A DNA stretch of 22,369 nt from JADFMN01 sp964529975 (GCA_964529975.1 CAZGXW010000049.1:1-22369); one strand, 5' to 3'. Shown: positions 1 to 6,940, numbered from the stretch's first letter. Numbers and translations: made by a program. Notes: generated by a model from the letters alone, not told the origin.

Positions 1-419
1 CTACGTCAACCATCTCTTGGCTTTGCACCGGCATGTTGCACGTCACTATCCGTCACGGCTGCCCAGAGGACGCAGGGATCATCGAGCGGACGCTATCTGG
101 TCGCGTCCTCGGGACAACCGTGGCACACGCCAGGGAGTTACAATGAATGGTGAGGTCGATCAAAGACGACGCACACAGCCCGGCCACCCGTCGTCGAATG
201 GGCGGTGGCCCGAGTGAGTAGCTAGTCCTGAGTGGCTCGAGTCAAACATGCTCGCGAATGCAGCGCGCAGTTCTCCTATGAAGTCGTCCAATCTAATGCG
301 AGCGAGTGGCCTGGTTGTGTTGTCCTGCGAGTCCCCAGTTGTGCCACACGTTGGTGACGCTCACACAATCGGATGCGACCACCTCCATCGACTCTATGGC
401 GGTGGTCGCCGTGATTGGC
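1..419. other. 419-bp stretch with no convincing gene
   Basis: Short open frames exist on the plus strand, but they lack a plausible ribosome site, recognisable domains or a hydrophobic segment, and their Arg/Pro/His-rich composition is typical of frames read by chance in GC-rich DNA. I see no RNA gene, strong hairpin or repeat here. It lies downstream of the leftward gene ending at 420 and may hold its 3' untranslated region. Confidence 0.5.
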
Positions 420-908
420 TCAGGGTCGAAACGTCCAAGAGCGCCGGTACAGCCCGTATCCGCGTGTAGCCACGACGGTCGTGTTCACGCGAAAAGTCGG
501 GTTACGCACCGTCCACGACAGGTTCGTAACTCCGCCGAAGATCAGGTGGTTTACTCCAATGATGTACGACCCGGGCGCGGCAACGTAGATCGTGCCAACG
601 TAGCGCCAGCCATCCTCTAGCACATCCATGTTGACCGCGCCTTGGATACCGACTGGGTTGCCAAACCTCCTCGCATCGTGGACGAGAACGGTCTGATCTA
701 CGCGACGGATGGTAACGTAGCTCCCGGAGCGCGTGAAGTCGACTCGAGCCGAGCCTTGCCAACTATACGCGATCGGGATGAGCTCGTAGTACAGGAAAAC
801 TCCACTGTAGAGTGGGCTCCTGGAGATGACGTAGTCCGCACTTGCACTCTTTGCGACAAAAGTCCAAAGCGCAAGCACCAATGTCAAGTATGTCAGTGTT
901 CGTCTCAT
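420..908 (-). CDS. Small secreted protein of unknown function
   Basis: The product has 162 residues from the ATG at 908. I chose this start over the upstream in-frame one because it opens directly on a signal peptide: MRR, a hydrophobic core (LTYLTLVLALWTFVA) and a likely cleavage after SASA. The mature part (about 138 residues) is rich in beta-forming and aromatic residues, with an alternating Tyr/Val/Ile/Thr pattern, and resembles a single extracellular beta-sandwich. I recognise no catalytic motif or family. It lies 118 bp downstream of the GAF/LuxR-like regulator gene on the same strand, so the two may be co-transcribed. The ribosome site is weak: a GAGG about 16 nt upstream. The gene is supported by the signal peptide and even composition; function is unknown. 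Confidence 0.55.
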   Translation of the reverse strand: MRRTLTYLTLVLALWTFVAKSASADYVISRSPLYSGVFLYYELIPIAYSWQGSARVDFTRSGSYVTIRRVDQTVLVHDARRFGNPVGIQGAVNMDVLEDGWRYVGTIYVAAPGSYIIGVNHLIFGGVTNLSWTVRNPTFRVNTTVVATRGYGLYRRSWTFRP

Positions 909-1026
909 ACTACGGAATTGCGCCTCGATCCGCGGAGCGAGGCACCTCCAATAACCATAACGAGCTCCGACGCGAGCGTGTTCGAGAGACAAAAGTCTCT
1001 TGAAACACATATGGAGACGATCGTTC

Positions 1027-1911
1027 CTACTCTTCCGTACTTCCTGCCAGTTCCAGCGTTACTTCCGTGGCCTCGAAGTGCATCCTGACTTCCTCGATTG
1101 TGCATGGCAGGTTGAGCTCCACGAGTCGGTTACGGACAAACACATCCGGAGTACGAGTCGTCAAGCCAATCTTTTGGAATGCACTCGCGTGAAATCCATA
1201 AAACTTCTTCTTATACAGCCCCATTTGTTTCATGAGAAGCTCCTGTGTAGCACCGTTGCCGCGCCATACAAGGATTTCCATCTCTAACTTCGACAGCCCC
1301 AGTGTTGTAATGGAGCTCACGTCAGTCGGTGAAGGTAGCACAGGGCTTTCAACTGCGATTGCGATGTTCTTCGCGACCCTATGGCTAAGGCAGATCCCCA
1401 CCCATGATGCAAGCATTTCGTAAAGCGCTACCCAGAAGCAGTCAAATTCATCCTGTGAATCGCTGAAAAGCCCGATGACGGCTAGCACTTCTCCGCTTAT
1501 GGGTGAGCACGACGGCACGTACAGCGTCGCCGTACACCGCTTATCGAAGCAAAAGGTTCGCGAAGTTCTCTCCGCCACAGGCACGTCCACAACAGCGCTT
1601 CTCGCTCGAATGACGCTGGAGATGGGATCGTCTGAGAGATCGTGCTGTAGACCCTGCAGTGTCTGACCGGTTTCCCAGGTTCTAAATGGCCCCTTCTCTG
1701 ACAGAAACACGTCTGAATAGGAGCTCGCATCTGGGATATGAACTCTGATTGAAATCGCATCGATTGGGTAGATCTGATGAGCCATACGGCGCACGAGCAA
1801 GTAGAAAGACCATAGATCGTCTTGCTCCACATGCTGCATCATTGCGCTCCGAGCTCGCTCGATCAACTTGTGAGCGTTAATGACTCCGGCTTCTCGCATC
1901 TTGAACTTCAT
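1027..1911 (-). CDS. GAF-like sensor with LuxR-type HTH, probable transcription regulator
   Basis: This cytoplasmic protein has 294 residues. The ATG at 1911 is preceded by a clear GGAGG five bases upstream. Residues about 20-190 look like a GAF domain: predicted mixed alpha/beta, with segments such as SVIRARSAVVDVPV and ATLYVPSCSPISGEVLAVIGLFS that match the strand pattern of GAF sensors. Residues about 208-270 align by eye with a LuxR/FixJ helix-turn-helix: LSKLEMEIL at the usual LTxRExEVL position, then a GLYKKKFYGFHASAFQKIGL segment at the recognition-helix position. The HTH departs from consensus (LTPRE is LSKLE, and Lys/Phe-rich in the recognition helix), so DNA binding is inferred. The effector is unknown. 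Its likely target is the secreted-protein gene just downstream, or itself. Confidence 0.68.
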   Translation of the reverse strand: MKFKMREAGVINAHKLIERARSAMMQHVEQDDLWSFYLLVRRMAHQIYPIDAISIRVHIPDASSYSDVFLSEKGPFRTWETGQTLQGLQHDLSDDPISSVIRARSAVVDVPVAERTSRTFCFDKRCTATLYVPSCSPISGEVLAVIGLFSDSQDEFDCFWVALYEMLASWVGICLSHRVAKNIAIAVESPVLPSPTDVSSITTLGLSKLEMEILVWRGNGATQELLMKQMGLYKKKFYGFHASAFQKIGLTTRTPDVFVRNRLVELNLPCTIEEVRMHFEATEVTLELAGSTEE

Positions 1912-2185
1912 AGTGCCTCCGCTCGACTGAGCGTGTTCCTTGCTCGTGCATAAAGAACTCGCTTCCTGACGAAGATAGGCTACCAGGCGGGTGGGAGTGA
2001 TGAGATATGTCGTGGATGGCTTCGCTTAGGCTCTCGGCGTTAGGCGGCCGGGTCGACGGATGGCCGTGCTGTGTGACCCCTGTAGCTCGAATCGTATGCC
2101 ACAGTTGTTCCGAGGACGCGCCGACACAAGTCTCTTCCCCTGAAAGCAGCGTCCACCGGACAGCCGTGCAAGGGGACGACGGCCG

Positions 2186-2212
2186 GTCATCCTTCGACAG
2201 GCTCAGGATGAC
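2186..2212. repeat. Dispersed palindromic element, short copy
   Basis: GTCATCCT (2186-2193) pairs with AGGATGAC (2205-2212) around an 11-base loop containing TCGACAGGCTC. The same core recurs at 6846-6871 and, degraded, at 8964-8988, so this is a dispersed intergenic element and not a local hairpin. Confidence 0.8.
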
Positions 2213-2220
2213 GACTGCAC

Positions 2221-2260
2221 GTATCCGAACCAACCCGGACAAATCCGGACGAATCCGAAC
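2221..2260. repeat. Decamer tandem repeat, four units
   Basis: Four consecutive 10-bp units ending at 2230, 2240, 2250 and 2260 all finish in CCGAAC or CCGGAC. The period is exactly 10 with no gap. The tract begins 8 bp beyond the HDOD stop codon. Confidence 0.75.
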
Positions 2261-2267
2261 CGAACTA

Positions 2268-3137
2268 CTACGCCGCCATCGCGGCGAACAGCGTCTGGTA
2301 CTTCTTGAACCCTTCGACGTAGTCCGCCGTCACCGAGTCCATGTCCTCTGGCCTGATCCCAAGACGTAAGTACGAGCCCTCCGAGAACTTATACAGCAGT
2401 CCGTCGCCGCCGAGGCCGAGGCCCATCGACATCGCCATCGTCGCGCCCAGGTGTACGCAGTCGACGACCGGATGGTACGGCTGGCACGCCTCCGGTTGGT
2501 GGTGCCATCGGATTCCGAGCAGCACTTCGTCCGGCAGGTTCCATCGCTTGCCCAAGTGCTCGCCCACTTCTGTGTGGTCATAGCCCAGAATCTTGCGCTC
2601 CGCCTCGTCGAACGGGATGCCCTCCCGCTCGGCGTAATAGACGATCGCCTTCAACTTCTCTCCGATCCAAATCGAAAGCGCGACCTTGCCCACGTCGTGC
2701 AACAGACCGGTCGTGAACGCAAGTTGGTCGTCGCACTTCTTGCTCTTCGCCGCTAGGGTCTGCGCCGCGAGCGCGGTGCCGAAAGCATGGTGCCACATCT
2801 GCTGCGGCCCCAGGTCGTAGCCCTTTAGCGGCTTGGACATCCAAGGATACGTCGCCGCGACCATCGCGAGGTTCTTCACCGTGCGCATTCCAAGCACGAC
2901 GACCGCCTCCGGCAAACTGGTGACGTTGCGCGACATGCCGTAGAACGCGCTGTTCGCCAAACGCAGGACGCGCACGCTCATTGACTGGTCCTGCGAGACG
3001 ATCTTCGCAATGTCCTGCGCCCTGCTCGTCGAAGAGTCTGCGACGCGCATCACTTCCAGCGCGGCGGCAGAAAACGTGGGGAGGTCCGTCGTCCTTGCGA
3101 CGATGTCCTCGAGCGTGATGGTGATCGGTTTCGACAT
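2268..3137 (-). CDS. HDOD domain signalling protein
   Basis: The product has 289 residues from the ATG at 3137, with AAGAGG a few bases upstream; the open frame continues upstream only as a shadow of cheD. HDOD proteins are HD-superfamily regulators commonly tied to two-component, chemotaxis or cyclic-nucleotide signalling. Residues about 10-210 carry the HDOD core: LPTFSAAALEVMRVADSST, then SVRVLRLANSAFYG, then VVVLGMRTVKNLAM. HD-type residues are retained further on (WHHAFG, LLHDVGK, YDHTEVGEHL, RWHHQPE), so catalytic metal binding is possible, although many HDOD proteins are non-enzymatic. The gene starts 8 bp after cheD ends, so the two form an operon and probably act in the same motility or chemosensory pathway. 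No receptor or kinase gene is present in the window. Confidence 0.9.
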   Translation of the reverse strand: MSKPITITLEDIVARTTDLPTFSAAALEVMRVADSSTSRAQDIAKIVSQDQSMSVRVLRLANSAFYGMSRNVTSLPEAVVVLGMRTVKNLAMVAATYPWMSKPLKGYDLGPQQMWHHAFGTALAAQTLAAKSKKCDDQLAFTTGLLHDVGKVALSIWIGEKLKAIVYYAEREGIPFDEAERKILGYDHTEVGEHLGKRWNLPDEVLLGIRWHHQPEACQPYHPVVDCVHLGATMAMSMGLGLGGDGLLYKFSEGSYLRLGIRPEDMDSVTADYVEGFKKYQTLFAAMAA

Positions 3138-3145
3138 GGTGCCTC

Positions 3146-3718
3146 TTATGCGGCCCTGAGGCTGCACAGCAAAGCCTCTCCCTGTTTGATCGTGCGGACG
3201 GTGACCTCGCCCGTGGCGGAAACGAGTTTCACGGTGCGGCCGGTCGTGCCGCCCTCGTCGGTCGCGACGATCGGCAAACCCATGCCCGCGATCGCCTCTT
3301 TCAAAGCCTCGATGTTGCGCGAACCGATGTCGTAGGCGCTCTGCTCCTTGTCGGTTCCCACGCTCGCCCCGCCCGCGTACGCGGCGCAGATGCGCTCCCT
3401 CTTGGCGCCCAATTCGACCATGATCCGCACGAGTTCTGGCGCCGCGGTGTCGGCGAACTTGCCCGGCTGGCCCATCGCCAGCCCATGGATCGACCTTGGC
3501 AGCATGATGTGCACCGCCCCAGCGATGTCCGCCACCGGGTCTAGGGCCACAAACCCCACGCACGATCCGATCCCGACAAACGCGAAGTTCACCGGGGCCA
3601 TCTCCACCCTGATTTCAGCCAGTCCGACCATGATCTCGCTCGCCGCCGCCTGCTGAGCCCCAGGTCCTCCCAGAACCTGCCCAGACTCAACGCCCAAACC
3701 TGCCTTCGACACCTTCAT
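3146..3718 (-). CDS. cheD: Chemoreceptor glutamine deamidase CheD homologue
   Basis: CheD deamidates or de-esterifies glutamines on chemoreceptors in the cytoplasm and interacts with CheC. From the ATG at 3718 the protein has 190 residues; an ATG at 3631 would give 161, closer to the family's usual size, and a GTG at 3790 is also possible. None has a strong ribosome site. The catalytic Cys is in VGIGSCVG (Cys53 in this numbering) and the His in GAVHIMLP (His70). GKFADTA and GGASV further on are typical CheD segments. The residue six before Cys, Thr in characterised CheD, is Phe here by my alignment. The first 30 residues are not part of the conserved domain. The HDOD gene follows after 8 bp. 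Confidence 0.85.
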   Translation of the reverse strand: MKVSKAGLGVESGQVLGGPGAQQAAASEIMVGLAEIRVEMAPVNFAFVGIGSCVGFVALDPVADIAGAVHIMLPRSIHGLAMGQPGKFADTAAPELVRIMVELGAKRERICAAYAGGASVGTDKEQSAYDIGSRNIEALKEAIAGMGLPIVATDEGGTTGRTVKLVSATGEVTVRTIKQGEALLCSLRAA

Positions 3719-4033
3719 ATCTTCGCTGCCCCGATTCCCCGGTCGGAAACCTCCTCCCGGCAATTCTCTTGTTCCATCCCAATCCCCCACTAATCCACCG
3801 TTAATTGCCGGGTCGCAGGTTCAATCCACCCCAATTGTGGAAACCCCTGTGGACTCCCCCTTTTTTTAACCACCACCCCGCCCCGCGTTTTCGTCCTTAC
3901 TGGTGACCGTAAGAAAGCCAGGTGGAGGGTTGGCTGGGGTTGACGGCTGACGCTCCGCAAGAACGAGTTCGGGGTGTGGCCCTGCTCCTCTCCAGCCGCA
4001 CCCCGTTTTTTAGGGCTTGGTACAATGAGTCCG
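3719..4033. other. Divergent intergenic region between cheD and the biotinyl-domain gene
   Basis: This 315-bp region must hold promoters for both divergent units. On the plus side an extended -10 ends at 4026. No clear promoter is visible for cheD. There is a T7 run (3861-3867) and two TGTGGA motifs (3836-3841 and 3848-3853), neither of which I can assign. No gene is supported. Confidence 0.5.
4018..4026 (+). promoter_or_regulatory. Extended -10 promoter, probably leaderless start
   Basis: TGG followed by TACAAT (4021-4026) matches an extended -10. The ATG at 4034 lies 7 nt after it, where transcription should begin, so the mRNA likely starts at the initiation codon. No -35 is evident, as is usual with extended -10 promoters. 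Confidence 0.6.
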
Positions 4034-4441
4034 ATGTCGGGACTCGATTCCGATCAAATTCGTCACGCGATCCTGACTGCGCAGGCCCGGGGTTACCGCC
4101 AGGTGCGCGTGCGCCTTGGCGAGGACAGGTTCAGCGCGGTGCTTTCTGCGGCTGTAGAGAAGGAGGCGGAGGCGGACGGAGAGTACGCGGTCGTTTCTGA
4201 CGGCCCGGTCGTGGCGGTGGAGCAGACGGTGAAGTCGCCTGCGGTGGGATATTTCAAGGCTTCGGATGCGATGGTGAAGGTGGGGGACATTGTGAAGGAG
4301 GGGGACAAGATCGGGGAGGTGGTCGCGCTCGGTCTTGCCAACGACGTGACGGCGAAGGAGGGCGGCGAGGTCGCCGAGGTCTGCGTTGTGGACGGTGACT
4401 CCGTCGAGTTCGGTCAGCGGATCCTGGTCTTGAGGAAGTAG
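4034..4441 (+). CDS. Biotinyl/lipoyl-domain protein resembling AccB, lacking the biotin lysine
   Basis: The product has 135 residues. AccB (BCCP) normally carries biotin on the lysine of an (E)AMKM motif and shuttles CO2 from AccC to the carboxyltransferase. Residues about 65-135 align without gaps to the BCCP biotinyl domain after the shortened thumb: VKSPAVGYF, then VKVGDIVKEGDKIGEV, then GGEVAEV, then VEFGQRILVL. At the acceptor site, however, VALGL stands where EAMKM should be, so Lys is replaced by Gly100 (codon 4331-4333, GGT) and both Met by Leu. The thumb insertion is short. Residues 1-40 (SDQIRHAILTAQARGYRQVRVRL) look like an independent alpha/beta segment. The ATG at 4034 is chosen from promoter spacing; ATG 4025 is the alternative. 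It heads a cluster with accC. It cannot be biotinylated in the standard way, so its role is open: scaffold, regulator or a non-canonical partner of AccC. Confidence 0.82.
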   Translation: MSGLDSDQIRHAILTAQARGYRQVRVRLGEDRFSAVLSAAVEKEAEADGEYAVVSDGPVVAVEQTVKSPAVGYFKASDAMVKVGDIVKEGDKIGEVVALGLANDVTAKEGGEVAEVCVVDGDSVEFGQRILVLRK

Positions 4442-4444
4442 GCG

Positions 4445-4834
4445 ATGGGAAGGCTCCAGCGTGGCGGAAGTTCGATGATCGGGGTCGCCGTGTCGATCCT
4501 GATCGTCGTCATCGCGACGATGTTCTTTGTGATGGGCGGGTTCGGCCTCCTCGGCGGCGAGAAGAAGGAGCGCCCCGACGGCCAGGGCGAGACTCTTATC
4601 GGCCGCTCTCTGCTCAAGGCGCAAGACGGCAAGTGCAAGACGCAGTTGGAGCAAGTCCGCGGGCTGATCTCGCTAGCGAGCGACCCGGTCGACAACACGC
4701 ACCCAGGCTCGCTGGCCGAGGTGGGCGGGCTGCCAACGGGTTACGACAAGTGCCCGATCGGCAAGGAGCAGTACAAGTACGACCCTGCGACGGGCGAGGT
4801 CGAGTGTCCGCACTTGGGCCACGAAGAGTATTGA
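4445..4834 (+). CDS. Single-pass membrane protein, pseudopilin-like
   Basis: The product has 129 residues and starts 3 bp after the previous stop. Residues 1-9 are basic/Gly-rich (GRLQRGGSS), followed by one hydrophobic helix (about 10-36, MIGVAVSILIVVIATMFFVMGGFGLL). The layout resembles a type IV prepilin, with Gly before Ser-Ser-Met and the helix directly after, but the usual Glu at +5 is Gly, so prepilin processing is doubtful. After a charged linker the C-terminal half contains DKCPIGKEQYKYDP and GEVECPH; CPxG...Y.YDP...CP.HGH-like tails are common in type II secretion pseudopilins, and the two flanking Cys could form a disulfide. The stop overlaps the accC start by one base, so translation is probably coupled. 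Function is inferred from architecture only. Confidence 0.75.
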   Translation: MGRLQRGGSSMIGVAVSILIVVIATMFFVMGGFGLLGGEKKERPDGQGETLIGRSLLKAQDGKCKTQLEQVRGLISLASDPVDNTHPGSLAEVGGLPTGYDKCPIGKEQYKYDPATGEVECPHLGHEEY

Positions 4835-6210
4835 TGTTCAAGAAAATCCTGATCGCCAACCGCGGCGAGATCGCTTGTCGAGTGATCCGCGCCTGCCACG
4901 AACTCGGCATTGAGACGGTGGCTGTGTACTCGCGCGCGGACGTGGACTCGCGGCACGTTCACTTGGCGGACAGCGCGATCTGTATCGGCGAGGCGTCGAA
5001 CGCGGACTCGTATCTCAATCTCGCCAACGTGTTGATGGCCACGGAGATCAGTGGTGCAGACGCGGTGCACCCTGGCTACGGCTACTACAGTGAGAACGCG
5101 CGGTTTGCAGAGGCGCTCGGCGCGATGGGCGTGAAGTTCATCGGCCCTCCGGTCGAGGCGATCCGATCAATGGGCGACAAGGCGCTCGCAAAGAAGGCCG
5201 CGATCGACGCGCATTGTCCTGTTGTGCCGGGGTCCGTGGGCAGCGTTCCGAACGAGACGGAGGCCGCACGCGTGGCAGAAGACATCGGCTATCCCGTGCT
5301 GCTGAAGGCAGTGGCTGGCGGCGGCGGGCGGGGAATCCGTCGCGTCGACTCTTCGGCCGACCTTCCCGGGCTTTGGAAGACTGCGGTGGCGGAGGCGCAG
5401 GCCTCGTTCGGCTCGGGCGAGATGCTTGTCGAGAAGTTCGTTGTGAAGCCGCGGCACATCGAAGTGCAGGTGTTGGGCGACGAGCACGGGAACATGGTTT
5501 ATCTCGGTGAGCGCGAGTGCAGCGTGCAGAACTTGCGGCACCAAAAGATCGTAGAAGAGGCGCCCTCGGTGGTGCTCGACCGCGAGGCCCGTCGCAAGAT
5601 GGGCGAGGCGGCTGTGCGCGTGGCGCAGTCTGTGGGCTACACGAACGCGGGGACGGTGGAGTTCCTTTATGACGACAGCGGTTCGTTCTATTTCCTCGAG
5701 ATGAACACGCGCATCCAAGTCGAGCATCCTGTGACGGAGGAAGTCACGGGCTACGACTTGGTGCGACGGCAGATTCTGATCGCTGCTGGCGAGAAGTTGG
5801 ACTTCGAGCAACAGGACGTGAGGTTGACCGGGCACGCGATCGAAGCGCGCATCACGGCGCAGGACCCGGACGCAGAGTTTGCTCCTTCCTCCGGAAAGAT
5901 CACACGCTGGGAGCCTCCAGGCTTTGGCGGTGTGCGCATGGACACGCACGCTTATGCAGGATTCACGATCTCGCCCTATTACGACCCGATGATCGCCAAA
6001 TTGATCGTGGTCGGCAGCGATCGCGCCGAGTGCGTCGCGCGGTTGCAGGCGGCGTTGCGCGAGTTCCACGTCGAGGGGATCAAGACGAACATTCCGTTCT
6101 TGCGTCGCCTTTGCGCGTCGCCCGAGTATGTGTCAGGCGAAGTGGACACCGGGTTCGTCGGGCGCTTCCTTGCGGGCCCTCCGGAAGAGGAGCCACTTGC
6201 CGTCGTCTGA
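4834..6210 (+). CDS. accC: Biotin carboxylase, acetyl-CoA carboxylase subunit
   Basis: The product has 458 residues, family length. The enzyme uses ATP and bicarbonate to carboxylate biotin, the first step of malonyl-CoA and fatty acid synthesis. The ATG at 4834 gives the canonical MFKKILIANRGEIACRV and overlaps the previous stop. The N-terminal domain has HPGYGYYSEN; the ATP-grasp domain has Lys116, Lys158, a GGGGRGIR glycine loop (usually GGGGKGMR), PRHIEVQV, and E288-M-N290-T-R292-IQVEHPVTE, matching E. coli numbering closely. Around residues 231-237 it reads QNLRHQK where E. coli has QRRHQK, one residue longer, next to catalytic residues. The C-terminal domain (ARITAQDP...) is intact. It lies in a tight cluster with the lysine-less carrier protein upstream and nusB overlapping downstream. 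Confidence 0.95.
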   Translation: MFKKILIANRGEIACRVIRACHELGIETVAVYSRADVDSRHVHLADSAICIGEASNADSYLNLANVLMATEISGADAVHPGYGYYSENARFAEALGAMGVKFIGPPVEAIRSMGDKALAKKAAIDAHCPVVPGSVGSVPNETEAARVAEDIGYPVLLKAVAGGGGRGIRRVDSSADLPGLWKTAVAEAQASFGSGEMLVEKFVVKPRHIEVQVLGDEHGNMVYLGERECSVQNLRHQKIVEEAPSVVLDREARRKMGEAAVRVAQSVGYTNAGTVEFLYDDSGSFYFLEMNTRIQVEHPVTEEVTGYDLVRRQILIAAGEKLDFEQQDVRLTGHAIEARITAQDPDAEFAPSSGKITRWEPPGFGGVRMDTHAYAGFTISPYYDPMIAKLIVVGSDRAECVARLQAALREFHVEGIKTNIPFLRRLCASPEYVSGEVDTGFVGRFLAGPPEEEPLAVV

Positions 6211-6769
6211 CGTCGTTCGATCGCGTCGCCACGCGCGGGAGGCCGCGTTCCAGGCGTTGTACCAGTGTTCGTGCGGCGGTTCATCGATTGCTGCTGCGAT
6301 CGAAGGGGCGCTTGCCCGCCAGAACTACTCGCCGGACGTCGCAGAGTTCTTGCGCGCCTTGGCCGACGGCGCGATGACCAACGTCGCCGAACTGGACGCG
6401 AGGTATGCGCCGTACTTGAAGTCCGGTTGGACTCCGGAGCGGTTGTCGTTGATCGACCGTTTGGTGTTGCGACTCGCGGTGTACGAATTGTGGTCGATGC
6501 CTCAGGTGCCGCCGAAAGTGACGATCACTGAGGCGGTGCGCTTGGCGAAGCGGTTCGGATCGGCTGAAAGCAGCGGGTTTGTGAACGCGGTGTTGGGTCG
6601 GGCTTTGGAGGACTCGCCGAAGGGAAGTTGGGAGGGGGAGATTGAGGAAGTTGCTAATGAAAGCACCCCCACCCTAACCCTCCCCCAAGGGGGAGGGAAC
6701 TTCGGAGCCTCTGGAGACGAGGAGGAGCAGGAGGATGATCCTGCTTGGACGATTCGGTCTGGCGATTGA
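6197..6769 (+). CDS. nusB: Transcription antitermination factor NusB
   Basis: NusB binds boxA RNA with S10 to support antitermination in rRNA operons. The product has 190 residues from the TTG at 6197, preceded six bases upstream by GGAAGAGGAG; this start overlaps accC by 14 bp. An ATG at 6128 would add 23 residues translated from inside accC and is less likely. The core (about 10-145) shows the family signatures: SRRHAREAAFQALYQ at the N-terminus, LSLIDRLVLRLAVYEL, PPKVTITEAVRLAKRFGSAESSGFVNAVLGRAL. The last 40-odd residues are not NusB: they include TPTLTLPQGGG, translated from a dispersed palindromic repeat (6665-6700), and an acidic EEEQEDD run. NusB is about 140 residues in many bacteria, so the tail is an acquired extension. 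Confidence 0.92.
   Translation: MPSSDVVRSRRHAREAAFQALYQCSCGGSSIAAAIEGALARQNYSPDVAEFLRALADGAMTNVAELDARYAPYLKSGWTPERLSLIDRLVLRLAVYELWSMPQVPPKVTITEAVRLAKRFGSAESSGFVNAVLGRALEDSPKGSWEGEIEEVANESTPTLTLPQGGGNFGASGDEEEQEDDPAWTIRSGD
6665..6700. repeat. Palindromic repeat inside the nusB 3' end
   Basis: CCCTCCCCC (6678-6686) pairs perfectly with GGGGGAGGG (6689-6697), preceded by CACCCTAAC. This is the widespread CCCTAACCC-TCCCCC-AA-GGGGGA type of dispersed bacterial repeat. It is read in frame as TPTLTLPQGGG within nusB. Confidence 0.8.
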
Positions 6770-6802
6770 GAGACAGAGGTCACTTGGCAAAGCCCGTCTC
6801 TA

Positions 6803-6940
6803 GCGCAGGCTAAAGCCTGCGGCTACATTGGTCCGCCTGAAGCCGTCATCCTTCGACGGGGCTCAGGATGACGGCTTCGTGTGGGGGTTTGCTCATGCGC
6901 GGTGCCGACCCCGACTTCATCGGGGCAGGCGGAGCGGCAC
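6803..6940. repeat. Composite palindromic repeat, copy 1
   Basis: Three modules lie in a row. (a) CGCAGGCT/AGCCTGCG palindrome (6804-6821) followed by GCTAC. (b) A 14-bp perfect inverted repeat, GAAGCCGTCATCCT (6839-6852) with AGGATGACGGCTTC (6865-6878). (c) GTGCCG (6902-6907) with CGGCAC (6935-6940), enclosing a second hairpin CCCCGA/TCGGGG (6909-6925). The same three modules in the same order occur at 8919-9036. Confidence 0.85.

Larger units (their letters stand above)
1912..2267. other. 356-bp intergenic region with repeats
   Basis: No gene is supported here. The region holds the upstream side of the GAF/LuxR-like gene, a small palindrome (2186-2212) of the same family as the elements near rarA, and a four-copy decamer tandem repeat (2221-2260) just past the 3' end of the HDOD gene. 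Frames crossing it on either strand are repeat-driven and show no domain. Confidence 0.6.

Noticed and set aside
17..217. Short plus-strand frame at the left edge
   Set aside because: 66 residues, Arg-rich, no ribosome site or domain; consistent with chance.
3138..3563. 142-residue N-terminal extension of the HDOD protein
   Set aside because: It is an out-of-frame reading of cheD, Arg/Gly-rich, and the ATG at 3137 has a ribosome site.
3805..3835. tRNA-like T-loop motif (GCAGGTTCAATCC)
   Set aside because: The T-stem does not pair (GCAGG against CACCC), and no acceptor, D or anticodon arm fits upstream.
3834..3856. Two TGTGGA motifs resembling DnaA-box halves
   Set aside because: Each deviates from the 9-mer consensus, there are only two, and there is no AT-rich unwinding region or dnaA/dnaN nearby, so this is not an origin.
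4633..4833. 67-residue N-terminal extension of AccC
   Set aside because: It reads through the pseudopilin-like gene in another frame; the canonical AccC N-terminus begins at 4834.
6653..6700. Intrinsic terminator within nusB
   Set aside because: The stem is strong, but there is no U tract and the frame continues 70 bases to the stop; it fits a dispersed repeat better.
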